Shown here in pieces: positions 8,243 through 17,144 of a DNA stretch of 55,635 bases. Each line of letters starts with the position of its first letter. Position 1 is the stretch's first letter. The translations under genes and the position numbers were made by a program. Source of the stretch: DATBGO01 sp050011895 (GTDB lineage: Bacteria > Actinomycetota > Actinomycetes > Streptosporangiales > Streptosporangiaceae); assembly GCA_050011895.1 (NCBI GenBank), contig JBEKIF010000029.1, forward strand, positions 1-55,635. Direction: 5' to 3'. Below the pieces are notes generated by a model, which worked only from the letters and a program-made list of their open reading frames with translations, ran no database searches and was not told the origin of the DNA.

Positions 8243-9580
8243 CTACGGCTTGATGGTGATGGTCAGCGTGCCGCTCACCGTGTTGTCCTGGGAGTCCTGC
8301 AGATCCATGGGGAAGCTGAAGGTGCCAGCCCGGGTCGGCGTTCCGGTCAGGACGTTGTTGAAGTCCGGGGCAGTCGTATCGAGGGTGAAGCCGGGCGGGA
8401 GCTCGTTGCTGGTGATGAGGGACCAGGTGTAGGGAGGTGTGCCGCCCTGGGCGGGCAGGTCGCGGCTGTAGGGCACGCCGACGGTTCCGGCCGGAAGCGT
8501 GGCGGGAGTGATCTGCAGCGGCGGGGCGACGGTGAGCATGAATTGCTGGGTGGCCTGCTGGCCGTCGTAGTCGGCGGCCTTCATGGTGAAGGTGTAGGTT
8601 CCCGCGGTGGTGGGCGTGCCGGACAGCTGGCTGTTGTTATCGCCGCTGGAGGCGTAGGGGCTGGTGAGCGCCAGCCCGGGAGGCAGCGATCCGGATGCCA
8701 CCGACCAGGTGTAGGGCGCGGCCCCGCCGCTGAAGGAGAAGCCCATGGCATACGCCCCGCCGGCCATCGCCGGGGGAAGGGTGGCGCCATCGTAGGAGGG
8801 CAGGGTGATGGTCAGCGGCTGGTCGGGGTCCACGGAGATCTGGTAGGCCTGGTAGAGGGGCTGGCCCTGGTCGCCGGTGCCCTGCACGGTGAAGGTGTAG
8901 GTGTTGTAGTCACCCAGCGGCTGGGTGACGGTACCGCCGACGACGTCGCCGGAGGCCCCGAACGTGGCGGGCAGCGACAGGCCCGCGGGCAGGGCGCCCG
9001 CCACGATGCTGAGCGCGCCGCCGGCGTTGTGGCTGGTAACCAGGCGCCCTTGGTAGGCCACGCCGAGAGTGGCGTCGGGCAGCACGCAGACCCCGCCGGC
9101 CAGGTAGCTGCCGTTGGCAGCGGCGCACAGCAGCTGGTCGGGCGGGCCTTGCACGGTCGCGGTGATCTGGTAGGCCAGCGTGGCGGTCAGGCTCCCGTCG
9201 GTCGCCTTGACGGTGAAGCCGTACGTTCCGGCCTTGGTGGGATCCCCGGTGATGACGGTGCCGGACCCGGACCCGGCGGGCATGGCCAGGCCGGGCGGCA
9301 GGCTGCCCGCGCTCAGCGCGAAGGTCACGGCGGCGCCGGCGGCGCCGGCCTTGGTTACCGCGATGGTCGCGGAGTAGCCGTTAGGCGCGGTGGTGACTCC
9401 GGGCGGCAGCACGCAGGTGCTGCCTTCCAGCGTGCCGCCGTTGGCCGCCGCCGTGCACACCTGGCGAATGCTCGGCGGCCGGTAAGCCGCCGACGCGGGG
9501 CCGGCGGCCAGCTCCGCTAAGGCCGCCACCATACTCACCGTGGCCGCGAGCGTGAGCGCCGCTTTCGCTATCCGTCTCAC
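8243..9580 (-). CDS. secreted protein with putative Ig-like (He_PIG) repeats
   Basis: A 445-residue exported protein. The GTG start at 9580 gives a clean signal peptide (VRRIAKAALTLAATVSMVA followed by ALAELAAGPASA, cleavage before AYRPPS) and has GGAGGAGG upstream. The mature part is built from about four repeats with the He_PIG pattern GSLPPGLAL ... GTPTTAGTYTFTMKA. These give beta-sandwich modules typical of cell-surface or adhesive proteins. Two short Cys-containing segments (RQVCTAAANGGTLEGSTC and LLCAAANGSYLAGGVC) look like disulfide loops between repeats. There is no LPXTG anchor or C-terminal TM segment, so it is probably released or held by the wall non-covalently. Ligand unknown. 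Confidence 0.82.
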   Translation of the reverse strand: MRRIAKAALTLAATVSMVAALAELAAGPASAAYRPPSIRQVCTAAANGGTLEGSTCVLPPGVTTAPNGYSATIAVTKAGAAGAAVTFALSAGSLPPGLAMPAGSGSGTVITGDPTKAGTYGFTVKATDGSLTATLAYQITATVQGPPDQLLCAAANGSYLAGGVCVLPDATLGVAYQGRLVTSHNAGGALSIVAGALPAGLSLPATFGASGDVVGGTVTQPLGDYNTYTFTVQGTGDQGQPLYQAYQISVDPDQPLTITLPSYDGATLPPAMAGGAYAMGFSFSGGAAPYTWSVASGSLPPGLALTSPYASSGDNNSQLSGTPTTAGTYTFTMKAADYDGQQATQQFMLTVAPPLQITPATLPAGTVGVPYSRDLPAQGGTPPYTWSLITSNELPPGFTLDTTAPDFNNVLTGTPTRAGTFSFPMDLQDSQDNTVSGTLTITIKP

Positions 9581-9804
9581 CGTGATCCTCCTCCGGTCAG
9601 CCCTGCGGGTCTGCACACGAAAATGAGGCTGGCATGCTGCGGTGAGAGTTCCCGCCGGCCAGCTAGACCGATCCTTATCACCTGACACGGGGCCGGAACG
9701 GCTGCGGTTCACCGGCTGGAGGGGATGGCGAGTCCGTCCAGCCACCCGACCCGGGGGTTACCGCCGCCTTGCCGCTGCCATCAGCAGGAAGGGTCCGGGG
9801 CGTA

Positions 9805-10539
9805 TCAGATGGTGAGTCCTAGGCCGCCGTCAACCAGGAGCGTCTGGCCGGTGACGTAGGGAGTAGTGATGAGAGCCAGGCATGCGTCGGCGATGTCCGC
9901 GGGCGTTGCGACGCGGTGCAGCGGCGCGATCAGCTCCACGTCAGCTTTGCGCTCATCCCAGCCTTCAGTCCACGGGGTAGCTACCAGGCCCGGCGCGACG
10001 GCGTTCACCCGTACCCCGCCCTGGGCGTGCTTAGCCAGGATCGTCGTGAGGTGGTTGAGGGCGGCCTTGGACACTGCGTAGGGCAGCGAACTGCCGGTCT
10101 GCCGGATCCCGGCGAGAGAAGTGATGTTGATTATCCAGCCATCCCCGGCCTGCCGCAGCAGCGGCAGCGCGGCCTGGCTGACCAGGAAGGTCCCGATGAC
10201 ATTGGTGCGCAGGACCTTCTCCCAGTGATCGGCCGTGACGGCGGCGATATCGGGCATGGGCACTTCGATCGTGACCCCGGCGTTGTTCAGCAGGCCGTCG
10301 AGACGCCCCCACCGCTGCTCGGCCGCCGCCACGAGAGCTGCGGCTGTGGCGGGGTCGCCGATGTCACCCTGGACGTACACCGCGTCGGGAAGCTCAGCGG
10401 CGATGCGCTGGCCCGCTTCGACCGACGCGGCGGAGTTGACGACGATTCCGGCACCAAGACCAGCCAGGCGGCGGGCGACTGCCGCACCGATGCCGCTCGA
10501 GGAACCGGTGACGATGATCGCTTTACTGGTGAGGTCCAC
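9805..10539 (-). CDS. short-chain dehydrogenase/reductase (SDR)
   Basis: A 244-residue classical SDR. Seen: NAD(P)-binding TGSSSGIG (11-18), NNAG (about 85-88), the catalytic triad Ser141 in NITSLAG with YAVSK (Tyr154, Lys158), and APGLVATPW after the active site. The GTG start at 10539 gives a normal N-terminus (VDLTSKAIIVTG); the frame stays open upstream to 10665 but that part does not look like an SDR. It would oxidise an alcohol or reduce a ketone with NAD(P)(H). The substrate cannot be told. The ribosome site is weak. It follows the ATPase-kinase gene on the same strand with a gap of about 120 bases. Confidence 0.87.
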   Translation of the reverse strand: MDLTSKAIIVTGSSSGIGAAVARRLAGLGAGIVVNSAASVEAGQRIAAELPDAVYVQGDIGDPATAAALVAAAEQRWGRLDGLLNNAGVTIEVPMPDIAAVTADHWEKVLRTNVIGTFLVSQAALPLLRQAGDGWIINITSLAGIRQTGSSLPYAVSKAALNHLTTILAKHAQGGVRVNAVAPGLVATPWTEGWDERKADVELIAPLHRVATPADIADACLALITTPYVTGQTLLVDGGLGLTI

Positions 10540-10661
10540 GAATGGTTTCCGTTCAGCAGGCAGGAGCGCGCTCGATCGCGAGCCTAGCCACCGGCAGGGT
10601 GCTCCGGTCAACAGGGCCGCCAGGTCATCCGGACCGTGCGAGAACACCTCCGATCGGCCGG

Positions 10662-13256
10662 TCAAAGGTCAGCGCGGATGTCACGCAAGGCGAGCTGCAT
10701 GTCAGCAGCCGTGGAGAAGCGATCAACGCTGGCTGGGGCACATGCCTTGATGAGAAACTCTGCAAGGTCAGGGTTGAGGTCAGGGCGAATCGTTCGCGGG
10801 TCGGTCACCGGTTCGTCGACCATGGGCATCGCATTCGGGAACGGGTGGTGGCCGTTGCAGAGGAGCTGATAGAGCAGCACGCCGACGGCGAACAGGTCGG
10901 TGGAGACGTCCCAGCGAGTGAGGCCGGCGTCGGGTGGCTGATAGGGCGGCGTGCCTGACTGCGTATGCACGGGGGCGCCGGCCCGGGAGGCGATGTTGAA
11001 GTCAAGCAGTTTCGCTCCGGTGCGAGTGAGCATCACGTTGAGCGGTTTGATGTCGCGGTGGACCAGCCCTTTGTCCTTCAGTTCCATCCACTCCCGTGAC
11101 GCGGCCTCCGACAGCTCGCCTTCGCGACTTTTAGCATCCATCTGCTTGAGGCGCGCCGAATCAGGATGAAAAGCGATGAGCGCGTCTAGCAGATCGAGTG
11201 CGACATCCACCGCCTCCCGGTCGCGAAGGTGCTTCTTTCCGGTGGTGAACTCATCGAGTGATTCCCCGTCAATGAGTTCGGTGATGAGATACCAGTCGCC
11301 GATGTTGGTCTTGCCGGCCCAGAAGACCTCTACCACGTTGGGATGATGGATCTTCCGCAGGGCGCCGATCTCGCGGCGCACCGCCTCATGCCCGGCGGCG
11401 CTGTCGAAGAGCTTGAGCGCGCGATCCTCACCCTCGACGTCATCGCGCACGCGATAGACCTTCGAAAAGCCGCCCTGCCCGAGTACGTCCAAAATCTCGA
11501 AGCGGCCCTCGATGACGTCACCGACCGCGTAGTCAGCGGCCTTGGCCCCAACCGATGATCGCACCTGTGCTGGGTCAGGTTCCGGGAGCGCCTGGCTGCC
11601 GGAGGGCGGTGCAGCGGCCGGCGCCTCGGGAAGATCGTTGCGCTCAGGAGATGTGGGCGGGCTGGTGCGGCGCGTATCTCCGGCTCCAGCGGAGTCCGCC
11701 CGCACATGCCGGATTCCCCCGACGGTGTGCGCCAGGCACGGATGCAGCACGTACGTGCCTACGTCCGGCGGGAAGTGAAATTCCTCGACGTCGCCCATGG
11801 AGTAGAACCGGTGCCGCCCGATCTCGTCGACATACCCGAGCAAGCCGTTTTGCCACAGCACGGAGGCGAGGTCCGTCGCCTTCTCGAAGTGCATATCCGC
11901 CACTTGCTGCAGTGCCTCGAGATCCGCCCGCGGGAATCGGTCAACGCCGATCATCCGGACGAAGGAGCGAACGTCCTCCTGCACGCCGCTGATGTAGGCC
12001 TGGGTGCTGGTGAACAATTCGGAGTAGTTGTGCAGGGCGGCGTTCTTCGGCATCAGGTCCGACGAGATCTGGTTGGCGCACTGGGCGAGCTGGGAGTCGC
12101 CGAACCGCTTGGCGCAGCGTTGAATCGCCCCCTGGAGGGCCGCCGGCGGCAGGCCCTCGTGGCCAGCCTGCTTCTGCCGCAGGACCTCCTCGTTCAGCTC
12201 ATTGCCGAGCGAGATGATGTCGCGCGGGATCAGCCTCGTGTGGCTGAGCAGGTAGTCCTCGATCGTTCCGTCGCCATCGGGTCCCGGCCACTGGCCGTTG
12301 ACCCCGAGCCAGTCGCGGATCGTGGGGGGGCCGTTGGTGGCGCGTCGCATCAGCAGTGACGGCGGCAGCCGCTGCAGCTTTTGCTGAAGCAGATAGAGCA
12401 GCGAGCCTCGATCCCAGGTCAGGACGCGTATGTGCGGTTCGTTGTAGTACCGCGGCGCATGTTCTGACCGGTACACCGACGACATGACGATGTCGCGGAT
12501 GCAGACGACGATATGGAGGCGGCCGCCCAGCCTGTGATCGCGGAGCAGCCGCATGACCTGATAGAACAATCCCTCCTGGCACTTCAGCCAGTACATCGGG
12601 GCGTGGCCGAACTCCTCGTCCACCGCGTCAAGGTAGAAATAGATCGGCTTGCACTGGCCGACAACCTCTCCCAGCAGATCCTCGAGGTCGTCCCAGAGCG
12701 GATCGTCGAGGTACGTAGACAGCTGATGGGCGGTCTGCCGCTGATTAATGATGTCGCGCACCTCGCCATAGATCGACCGGGGCCGGCGGGAGTCGTCGAG
12801 CAGCCGCGCGTACGACTGCTCGATCTCGTTGGCCTGCTCGTTGCGCAACTGCTGACGCAACTCGGGACGGCGCAGCACGTGCGAGGCCAGCGACCGCATG
12901 ATCGCGCGCTCCCAGATCTGCATCCACTTCTCGACCAGGACGCGATCCGAGAACCACTGGCCTGCCTTCACCACAACTTCGGTCTTCGGCAAGCTCTGCT
13001 GCGGCACGCCGGCGTACACGGAGTCCTGATGTGCCTGGAAATCCTGAAGACGCCGCAGGTAGACCGTCTTGCCCGCCCCCAGCTTCCCCACGATGACCCG
13101 CACCATAGAGTCGTTTGCACGGGTCGCGAGGTGGCCATACGCCGGATTGCCGCCGAAGTCGACGAACTCGCTGAGCACATCCTCGATGTCAGCTCGGGAC
13201 CCGTCCGGATTGCCAAACGGCCCCACAGGGTCGAGCCGACGCCGCCTGCTGCCCAT
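10662..13256 (-). CDS. P-loop ATPase fused to C-terminal Ser/Thr protein kinase
   Basis: An 864-residue two-part protein. Residues 1-500 hold a P-loop ATPase: Walker A GKLGAGKT (57-64), Walker B YFYLDAVDEE (about 206-215), a following VVCIRDIV strand, and a long helical region. It resembles large bacterial NTPases of the KAP/Sll1717/STAND kind. After a Pro/Ser-rich linker (about 520-575) comes a Hanks-type kinase: Gly loop GQGGFS, Lys615 in RALKLF, HRDIKPLNVML (Asp735), and DFN (752-754) in place of DFG. A long insert precedes the HRD loop. ATG at 13256 has GAGGGAGAAG upstream. Related kinases occur in PglW-like and other phage-defence contexts, so a signalling or defence role is possible but unproven. 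No obvious partner gene is adjacent. Confidence 0.85.
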   Translation of the reverse strand: MGSRRRRLDPVGPFGNPDGSRADIEDVLSEFVDFGGNPAYGHLATRANDSMVRVIVGKLGAGKTVYLRRLQDFQAHQDSVYAGVPQQSLPKTEVVVKAGQWFSDRVLVEKWMQIWERAIMRSLASHVLRRPELRQQLRNEQANEIEQSYARLLDDSRRPRSIYGEVRDIINQRQTAHQLSTYLDDPLWDDLEDLLGEVVGQCKPIYFYLDAVDEEFGHAPMYWLKCQEGLFYQVMRLLRDHRLGGRLHIVVCIRDIVMSSVYRSEHAPRYYNEPHIRVLTWDRGSLLYLLQQKLQRLPPSLLMRRATNGPPTIRDWLGVNGQWPGPDGDGTIEDYLLSHTRLIPRDIISLGNELNEEVLRQKQAGHEGLPPAALQGAIQRCAKRFGDSQLAQCANQISSDLMPKNAALHNYSELFTSTQAYISGVQEDVRSFVRMIGVDRFPRADLEALQQVADMHFEKATDLASVLWQNGLLGYVDEIGRHRFYSMGDVEEFHFPPDVGTYVLHPCLAHTVGGIRHVRADSAGAGDTRRTSPPTSPERNDLPEAPAAAPPSGSQALPEPDPAQVRSSVGAKAADYAVGDVIEGRFEILDVLGQGGFSKVYRVRDDVEGEDRALKLFDSAAGHEAVRREIGALRKIHHPNVVEVFWAGKTNIGDWYLITELIDGESLDEFTTGKKHLRDREAVDVALDLLDALIAFHPDSARLKQMDAKSREGELSEAASREWMELKDKGLVHRDIKPLNVMLTRTGAKLLDFNIASRAGAPVHTQSGTPPYQPPDAGLTRWDVSTDLFAVGVLLYQLLCNGHHPFPNAMPMVDEPVTDPRTIRPDLNPDLAEFLIKACAPASVDRFSTAADMQLALRDIRADL

Positions 13257-13425
13257 CTTCTCCCTCAACCCGGATGGTAGCCCCTTACCGGAGTAAGAGC
13301 CAGCAGAGCGCCAGCACCGGAGCCGTGGCCTACCTCCCCGCCGGCAGGCAGCTCCTGCGCCGCGCCGCCGCCCAGACGACGCTGCTACCAGTCTGGGAAC
13401 TAAGCGGCAGACCGCGATGACGTGC

Positions 13426-14058
13426 TCATGCGGGTTGCCCGATGCCGCTGAAGGCGACCTGCCAGATGGCATCAGCCATCCGCTCAGCGTCCAGCTTCGA
13501 CTGCGGGGTGAACCATTCACTGACCGAGTTGACCAGGCCGAACAGCAGTTTCGCGGTTATTGCGGGGTTGATACGCGGAAGGACCGCGCCATCACCTGCC
13601 GCCTGGTCGACGAGGTCCGCGCCGAAATGATCGAACTCGCGGCGTCGAGCGAGGGCGCGGCGTTCGACCGCGGTGTTTCCGTGGACGCGCAGCAGCAGCC
13701 TGACAAATGGCGTCCGCCTTACCAGCACCAAGACGCTGCCTTTGACCAGGTACTCAAGACGTTCGATGGCAGATGCCTGCATTTGTCGCGTATTGTCCAC
13801 CACTTCGGCCAGCCCGTCGAGCGCTCGGTTTAGCGCTAGCTCAAGCAGTTCGTCCTTACTGGAGACATGGTGATAAATACCGGACTTGGAGATGCCCAGA
13901 CGGCGGGACAGGTCCTCCATGCTGGTGCCGTCGAAGCCCTTCTCGTTGAAGACCGACACTGCGACTTTGAGCAAGGACTCAATGTCGTAGCCAGGGCGGC
14001 CCCGGCGACTGGAGGCCGGGGCCCGCGTCCTGCCAACCGCGGCCAGGGTGGCGGTCAT
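13426..14058 (-). CDS. paaR: TetR-family regulator, PaaR-like
   Basis: A 210-residue TetR protein with an N-terminal helix-turn-helix: GRPGYDIESLLKVAVSVF, then TSMEDLSRRLGISKSGIYHH with a serine-lysine pair before the recognition helix. The C-terminal half is a ligand-binding helical bundle. It lies divergently upstream of GNAT-paaABCDE, and PaaR-type operator halves occur at 14146-14167 and in front of paaA. In Corynebacterium a TetR repressor, PaaR, controls phenylacetate genes and responds to phenylacetyl-CoA; the same role here is inference from position and operator. ATG at 14058 is preferred; an in-frame ATG at 14145 would add 29 unlikely residues. Confidence 0.8.
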   Translation of the reverse strand: MTATLAAVGRTRAPASSRRGRPGYDIESLLKVAVSVFNEKGFDGTSMEDLSRRLGISKSGIYHHVSSKDELLELALNRALDGLAEVVDNTRQMQASAIERLEYLVKGSVLVLVRRTPFVRLLLRVHGNTAVERRALARRREFDHFGADLVDQAAGDGAVLPRINPAITAKLLFGLVNSVSEWFTPQSKLDAERMADAIWQVAFSGIGQPA

Positions 14059-14145
14059 GCCGTCCGCTCCACGTTCCCGGCGGCCGCAGCGCACAGCAAC
14101 TTGCTCACCTGGACTTGCATGGCATCCATCTGACCAGTGTTGCAT

Positions 14146-14167
14146 AATGAACGAACGGACGGTTAGT
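14146..14167. promoter_or_regulatory. PaaR-like operator between regulator and GNAT gene
   Basis: The right half CGGACGGTTAGT matches the half-site CGNNCGGTNAGT that I recall for the corynebacterial PaaR motif. The left half (AATGAACGAA) matches the inverted counterpart at most positions. It sits in the divergent promoter region, 88 bases from the regulator start and about 92 from the GNAT start, as expected for autoregulation. Confidence 0.55.
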
Positions 14168-14258
14168 TTCGGGTGCGGAACTCGGCGGACGGGTCAGCTC
14201 TTCGCGCCGGGGAACCTGCACGGCACCGTCGCTTCACCTGATTGGCAAGGAGACGCCG

Positions 14259-14744
14259 ATGGCAGGTCCATCCCCGGCGGCCGTCCCGGTTTCCCCGTAC
14301 CGGGTGACCGAGCTATCCGTCGAGGATGGCATGGACATCGCAATGTGGAAGACCCCCGGGCCGTGGCGAATCCAGGATTCCCTGGAGACGCCACGGCCTG
14401 ACGAAGGCTACTGGGCAGTAAGGGACGCAACCGACAGATTGATCGGGTTCTGCTGCTTCGGCGAGGATGCGCGGGTTCCCGGACTGGCTGGCTCTTCGAA
14501 ACTGCTGGACGTCGCGCTCGGGCTGGCGCCCGAGCTGACCGGGCGGAGGCTCAGCAAGGAGTTCGCCGCCGCTGTGGTAGCGCACGCCCGCAAGGTAGCG
14601 GAGGACCGGAAGCTGCGCTGCGTCGTAGCGGCATGGAACGTCGTCGGCCGCCACACGGCGGAGGATGTCGGCTTTCATGTCACCGGCTTCCACGAGATAC
14701 GTGGCGGCGCAACCACTGCGTCCTACTTCGTCTTCGAGATGTGA
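14259..14744 (+). CDS. GNAT-family N-acetyltransferase
   Basis: A 161-residue GNAT-like protein. The N-terminal strand-helix (YRVTELSVEDGMDIAMW), a central strand (IGFCCFGED), the acyl-CoA-binding helix region (ELTGRRLSKEFAAAVV) and a late strand (LRCVVAAWNVVGRHTAEDVGF) fit the fold. The pyrophosphate loop is divergent (LTGRRLS rather than QxxGxG/A). ATG at 14259 has AAGGAG upstream. It lies between the PaaR-like regulator and paaA with its own operator, so it may be co-regulated with phenylacetate degradation. The acceptor is unknown. Confidence 0.72.
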   Translation: MAGPSPAAVPVSPYRVTELSVEDGMDIAMWKTPGPWRIQDSLETPRPDEGYWAVRDATDRLIGFCCFGEDARVPGLAGSSKLLDVALGLAPELTGRRLSKEFAAAVVAHARKVAEDRKLRCVVAAWNVVGRHTAEDVGFHVTGFHEIRGGATTASYFVFEM

Positions 14745-14926
14745 CGGCGGGACGTCTGCGCCCTGAACAACTGGCTGCGGATGGGGCCCCGCTTCGCGGT
14801 CGCGATGAGTGGTCGCGATGAATCGTGAGCCCGGCCTTCAGGTCAATGCAGCCCAGGTCAATGCCGCAGCGCGGGTTCTCCGGTGACCGCCGACCTTGAC
14901 ACCCCGCCCGACTATCCGGCAGAATA

Positions 14927-14948
14927 GGAGTTCGAACGTTCGGTCAGT
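14927..14948. promoter_or_regulatory. candidate PaaR half-operator upstream of paaA
   Basis: CGTTCGGTCAGT at 14937-14948 is a perfect match to the half-site seen at 14156-14167. The left half is weak, though TTCGAACGTTCG adds local dyad symmetry. It lies about 69 bases before the paaA start, a plausible repressor position. Confidence 0.45.
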
Positions 14949-15016
14949 TTTTCAGCTGCCGAGCGGGCCGTTGCACCTGCTGGCCGCGCAGGACGGCTGA
15001 GGATTGAGGTGCCCAT

Positions 15017-16009
15017 ATGTACGGTGCGTCCGTTGGCGAAGGCGACATCGGTCGGGGCGACCTGGACGAGAACCCGGGAGAGCAGGGCCGTTTCGACGCG
15101 CTGGTCGCGAGCGAATCCCGGATCGAGCCGCGTGACTGGATGCCGGAGGCCTACCGCAAGACCCTGATCCGCCAGATCGCTCAGCATGCGCATTCCGAGG
15201 TCATCGGGATGCAGCCCGAGGGCAACTGGATCACCCGGGCGCCGAGCCTGCGCCGCAAGGCCATCCTGATGGCGAAGGTCCAGGACGAGGCCGGTCACGG
15301 GCTCTACCTGTATTCCGCGGCCGAGACTCTCGGCATCTCCCGGGACGAGATGATGGACCTGCTCCACCAGGGCAAGCACAAGTACTCCAGCATCTTCAAT
15401 TACCCGACGCTGACCTGGGCGGACATGGGCGCGATCGGATGGCTGGTCGATGGCGCCGCCATCGTCAACCAGGTGCCGCTTTGCCGGTGCTCCTACGGGC
15501 CCTATGCGCGCGCGATGATCCGCGTCTGCAAAGAGGAGTCCTTCCATCAGCGCCAGGGTTACGAGAACCTCTACGTTCTCTCTCACGGCACACCGTTGCA
15601 GAAGGCGATGGCGCAGGACGCGGTCAACCGCTGGTGGTGGCCGTCGCTGATGATGTTCGGGCCGTCCGACTCCGACTCGCCGCACAGCGCGCAGTCGATG
15701 ACCTGGAAGATCAAGCGGCACTCGAACGACGACCTGCGCCAGAAGTTCGTCGACATGTGCGTGAATCAGGTCGAGGTGCTGGAACTGACGCTGCCCGATC
15801 CGGATCTGCGCTGGAACACCGAGCGGGGCCATTACGATTTCGGGGCGATCAACTGGGAGGAGTTCCACGCCGTCATCCGCGGCGACGGGCCGTGCAACAA
15901 GGAGCGCCTAGCCCACCGGGTGGCGGCGCACGAGAATGGCCGGTGGGCGCGCGAGGCGGCCGCGGCCTATGCCGCGAAGCAGGCTGCGCGTAAGGAGACG
16001 GCGGCATGA
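15017..16009 (+). CDS. paaA: 1,2-phenylacetyl-CoA epoxidase subunit PaaA
   Basis: A 330-residue catalytic subunit of the bacterial multicomponent monooxygenase that epoxidises phenylacetyl-CoA using O2 and electrons from PaaE. The di-iron ligand motifs are visible: DEAGHG with Glu91/His94 and KEESFHQRQ with Glu174/His177. The IRQIAQHAHSEVIGMQPEG region and the WWWPSLMMFGPSDSDSPHS segment are characteristic of PaaA. It opens a packed operon; its stop overlaps the paaB start by four bases. The normal length and intact ligands indicate a functional gene. Confidence 0.97.
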   Translation: MYGASVGEGDIGRGDLDENPGEQGRFDALVASESRIEPRDWMPEAYRKTLIRQIAQHAHSEVIGMQPEGNWITRAPSLRRKAILMAKVQDEAGHGLYLYSAAETLGISRDEMMDLLHQGKHKYSSIFNYPTLTWADMGAIGWLVDGAAIVNQVPLCRCSYGPYARAMIRVCKEESFHQRQGYENLYVLSHGTPLQKAMAQDAVNRWWWPSLMMFGPSDSDSPHSAQSMTWKIKRHSNDDLRQKFVDMCVNQVEVLELTLPDPDLRWNTERGHYDFGAINWEEFHAVIRGDGPCNKERLAHRVAAHENGRWAREAAAAYAAKQAARKETAA

Positions 16010-16392
16010 GCAACGACGACGCGGCGGCGCCGGCGGCTGCCCTGCAGGCAGCGGGCGGGCCCGGCGCCGTCCCGGTCAACGGCGTGCCGGCCGCTTCCGG
16101 CGAGGACGCCGGATCTGACGGCTGGCCTCTGTTCGAGGTATTCGTCCGCTCCCGCCGGGGCCTGTCCCACAACCACGTCGGGAGCCTCCACGCGGCCGAC
16201 GCGGAAATGGCCCTGCACAGCGCCCGCGACGTCTACACCCGGCGGCAGGAGGGAGTGTCGATCTGGGTGGTCCCCTCGACAGCACTCACCGCCTCCTCCC
16301 CCGACGAGAAGGACGCCTTCTTCGAGCCGGCCGCAGACAAGATCTACCGGCACCCCACTTTCTACAACGTGCCAGGTGGGGTGCAGATGTGA
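16006..16392 (+). CDS. paaB: 1,2-phenylacetyl-CoA epoxidase subunit PaaB
   Basis: A 128-residue small subunit of the epoxidase, needed for complex assembly. The core WPLFEVFVRSRRGLSHNHVG and the DAEMALHSARDVYTRRQEGV helix with SIWVVPSTAL are PaaB hallmarks. The first 40 residues are Ala/Gly/Pro-rich, longer than in Proteobacteria, and likely disordered. ATG overlaps the paaA stop and the end overlaps the paaC start, implying translational coupling through the operon. Confidence 0.95.
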   Translation: MSNDDAAAPAAALQAAGGPGAVPVNGVPAASGEDAGSDGWPLFEVFVRSRRGLSHNHVGSLHAADAEMALHSARDVYTRRQEGVSIWVVPSTALTASSPDEKDAFFEPAADKIYRHPTFYNVPGGVQM

Positions 16393-17144
16393 GCGGCGAC
16401 CAGCTCAGCTACGCCCTGCGCCTTGGCGACGACGCGCTCATTCTCAGCCACCGCCTGGCAGAATGGTCGAGCAAGGCGCCCCAGCTGGAAGACGACATCG
16501 CCCTCACCAACATCGCGCTCGACCTGCTGGGACAGGCCCGGTCTTTCCTGACCTACGCCGGCAAGCTGGAAGGCGAGAACCGCGACGAGGACGACTTCGC
16601 GTACCTCCGCCGCGAGGACGAATTCCGGTCCTGCCTGCTGGCCGAGCAGCCTAACAACGACGATTTCGGCCTGGCCATAGCACGCCAGCTGCTCTTCGCG
16701 ACTTACCAGCTCGCTCTGTACGGGGCGCTGAGCGCGTCGAGCGACGAGACGTTTGCCGCCATTGCCGCAAAAGCGGTCAAAGAGGTTTCCTACCATCGTG
16801 AGTACGCGGCGACCTGGGCGATCCGGCTCGGCGACGGGACGCATGAATCCGGTAAGCGGATGCAGCAGTCACTGAATGACCTCTGGCGCTTCACCGGCGA
16901 ATTGTTCGAGGCCGACGAGGTCACCGGGCGACTCGTGTCCGCGGGCATCGCCCCTGACCCGGACCTGCTGAGATCGGAATGGGACCGTGACATCGACGCG
17001 GTACTCGCCGAAGCCACGCTGGAACGGCCCACGTCGAACGTTCTGCCCGGAACCGGGCGGTCGGGCCGCCACAGTGAGCACCTCGGCTACCTGCTGGCCG
17101 AGATGCAGTATCTGCACCGACTTCACGCAGGGGCGACGTGGTGA
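16389..17144 (+). CDS. paaC: 1,2-phenylacetyl-CoA epoxidase subunit PaaC
   Basis: A 251-residue structural partner of PaaA, with a ferritin-like fold but no full di-iron set. Seen: YALRLGDDALILSHRLAEW, DDIALTNIALDLLGQARS and KEVSYHREYAATWAIRLGDG, all typical of PaaC. It starts with GTG in a 4-base overlap with the paaB stop and ends overlapping paaD. It forms the stable PaaAC core in characterised systems. Confidence 0.95.
   Translation: MSGDQLSYALRLGDDALILSHRLAEWSSKAPQLEDDIALTNIALDLLGQARSFLTYAGKLEGENRDEDDFAYLRREDEFRSCLLAEQPNNDDFGLAIARQLLFATYQLALYGALSASSDETFAAIAAKAVKEVSYHREYAATWAIRLGDGTHESGKRMQQSLNDLWRFTGELFEADEVTGRLVSAGIAPDPDLLRSEWDRDIDAVLAEATLERPTSNVLPGTGRSGRHSEHLGYLLAEMQYLHRLHAGATW

Noticed and set aside
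7991..9520. 509-codon open frame on the plus strand
   Set aside because: Antisense to the secreted Ig-like repeat protein, which has a signal peptide and He_PIG motifs.
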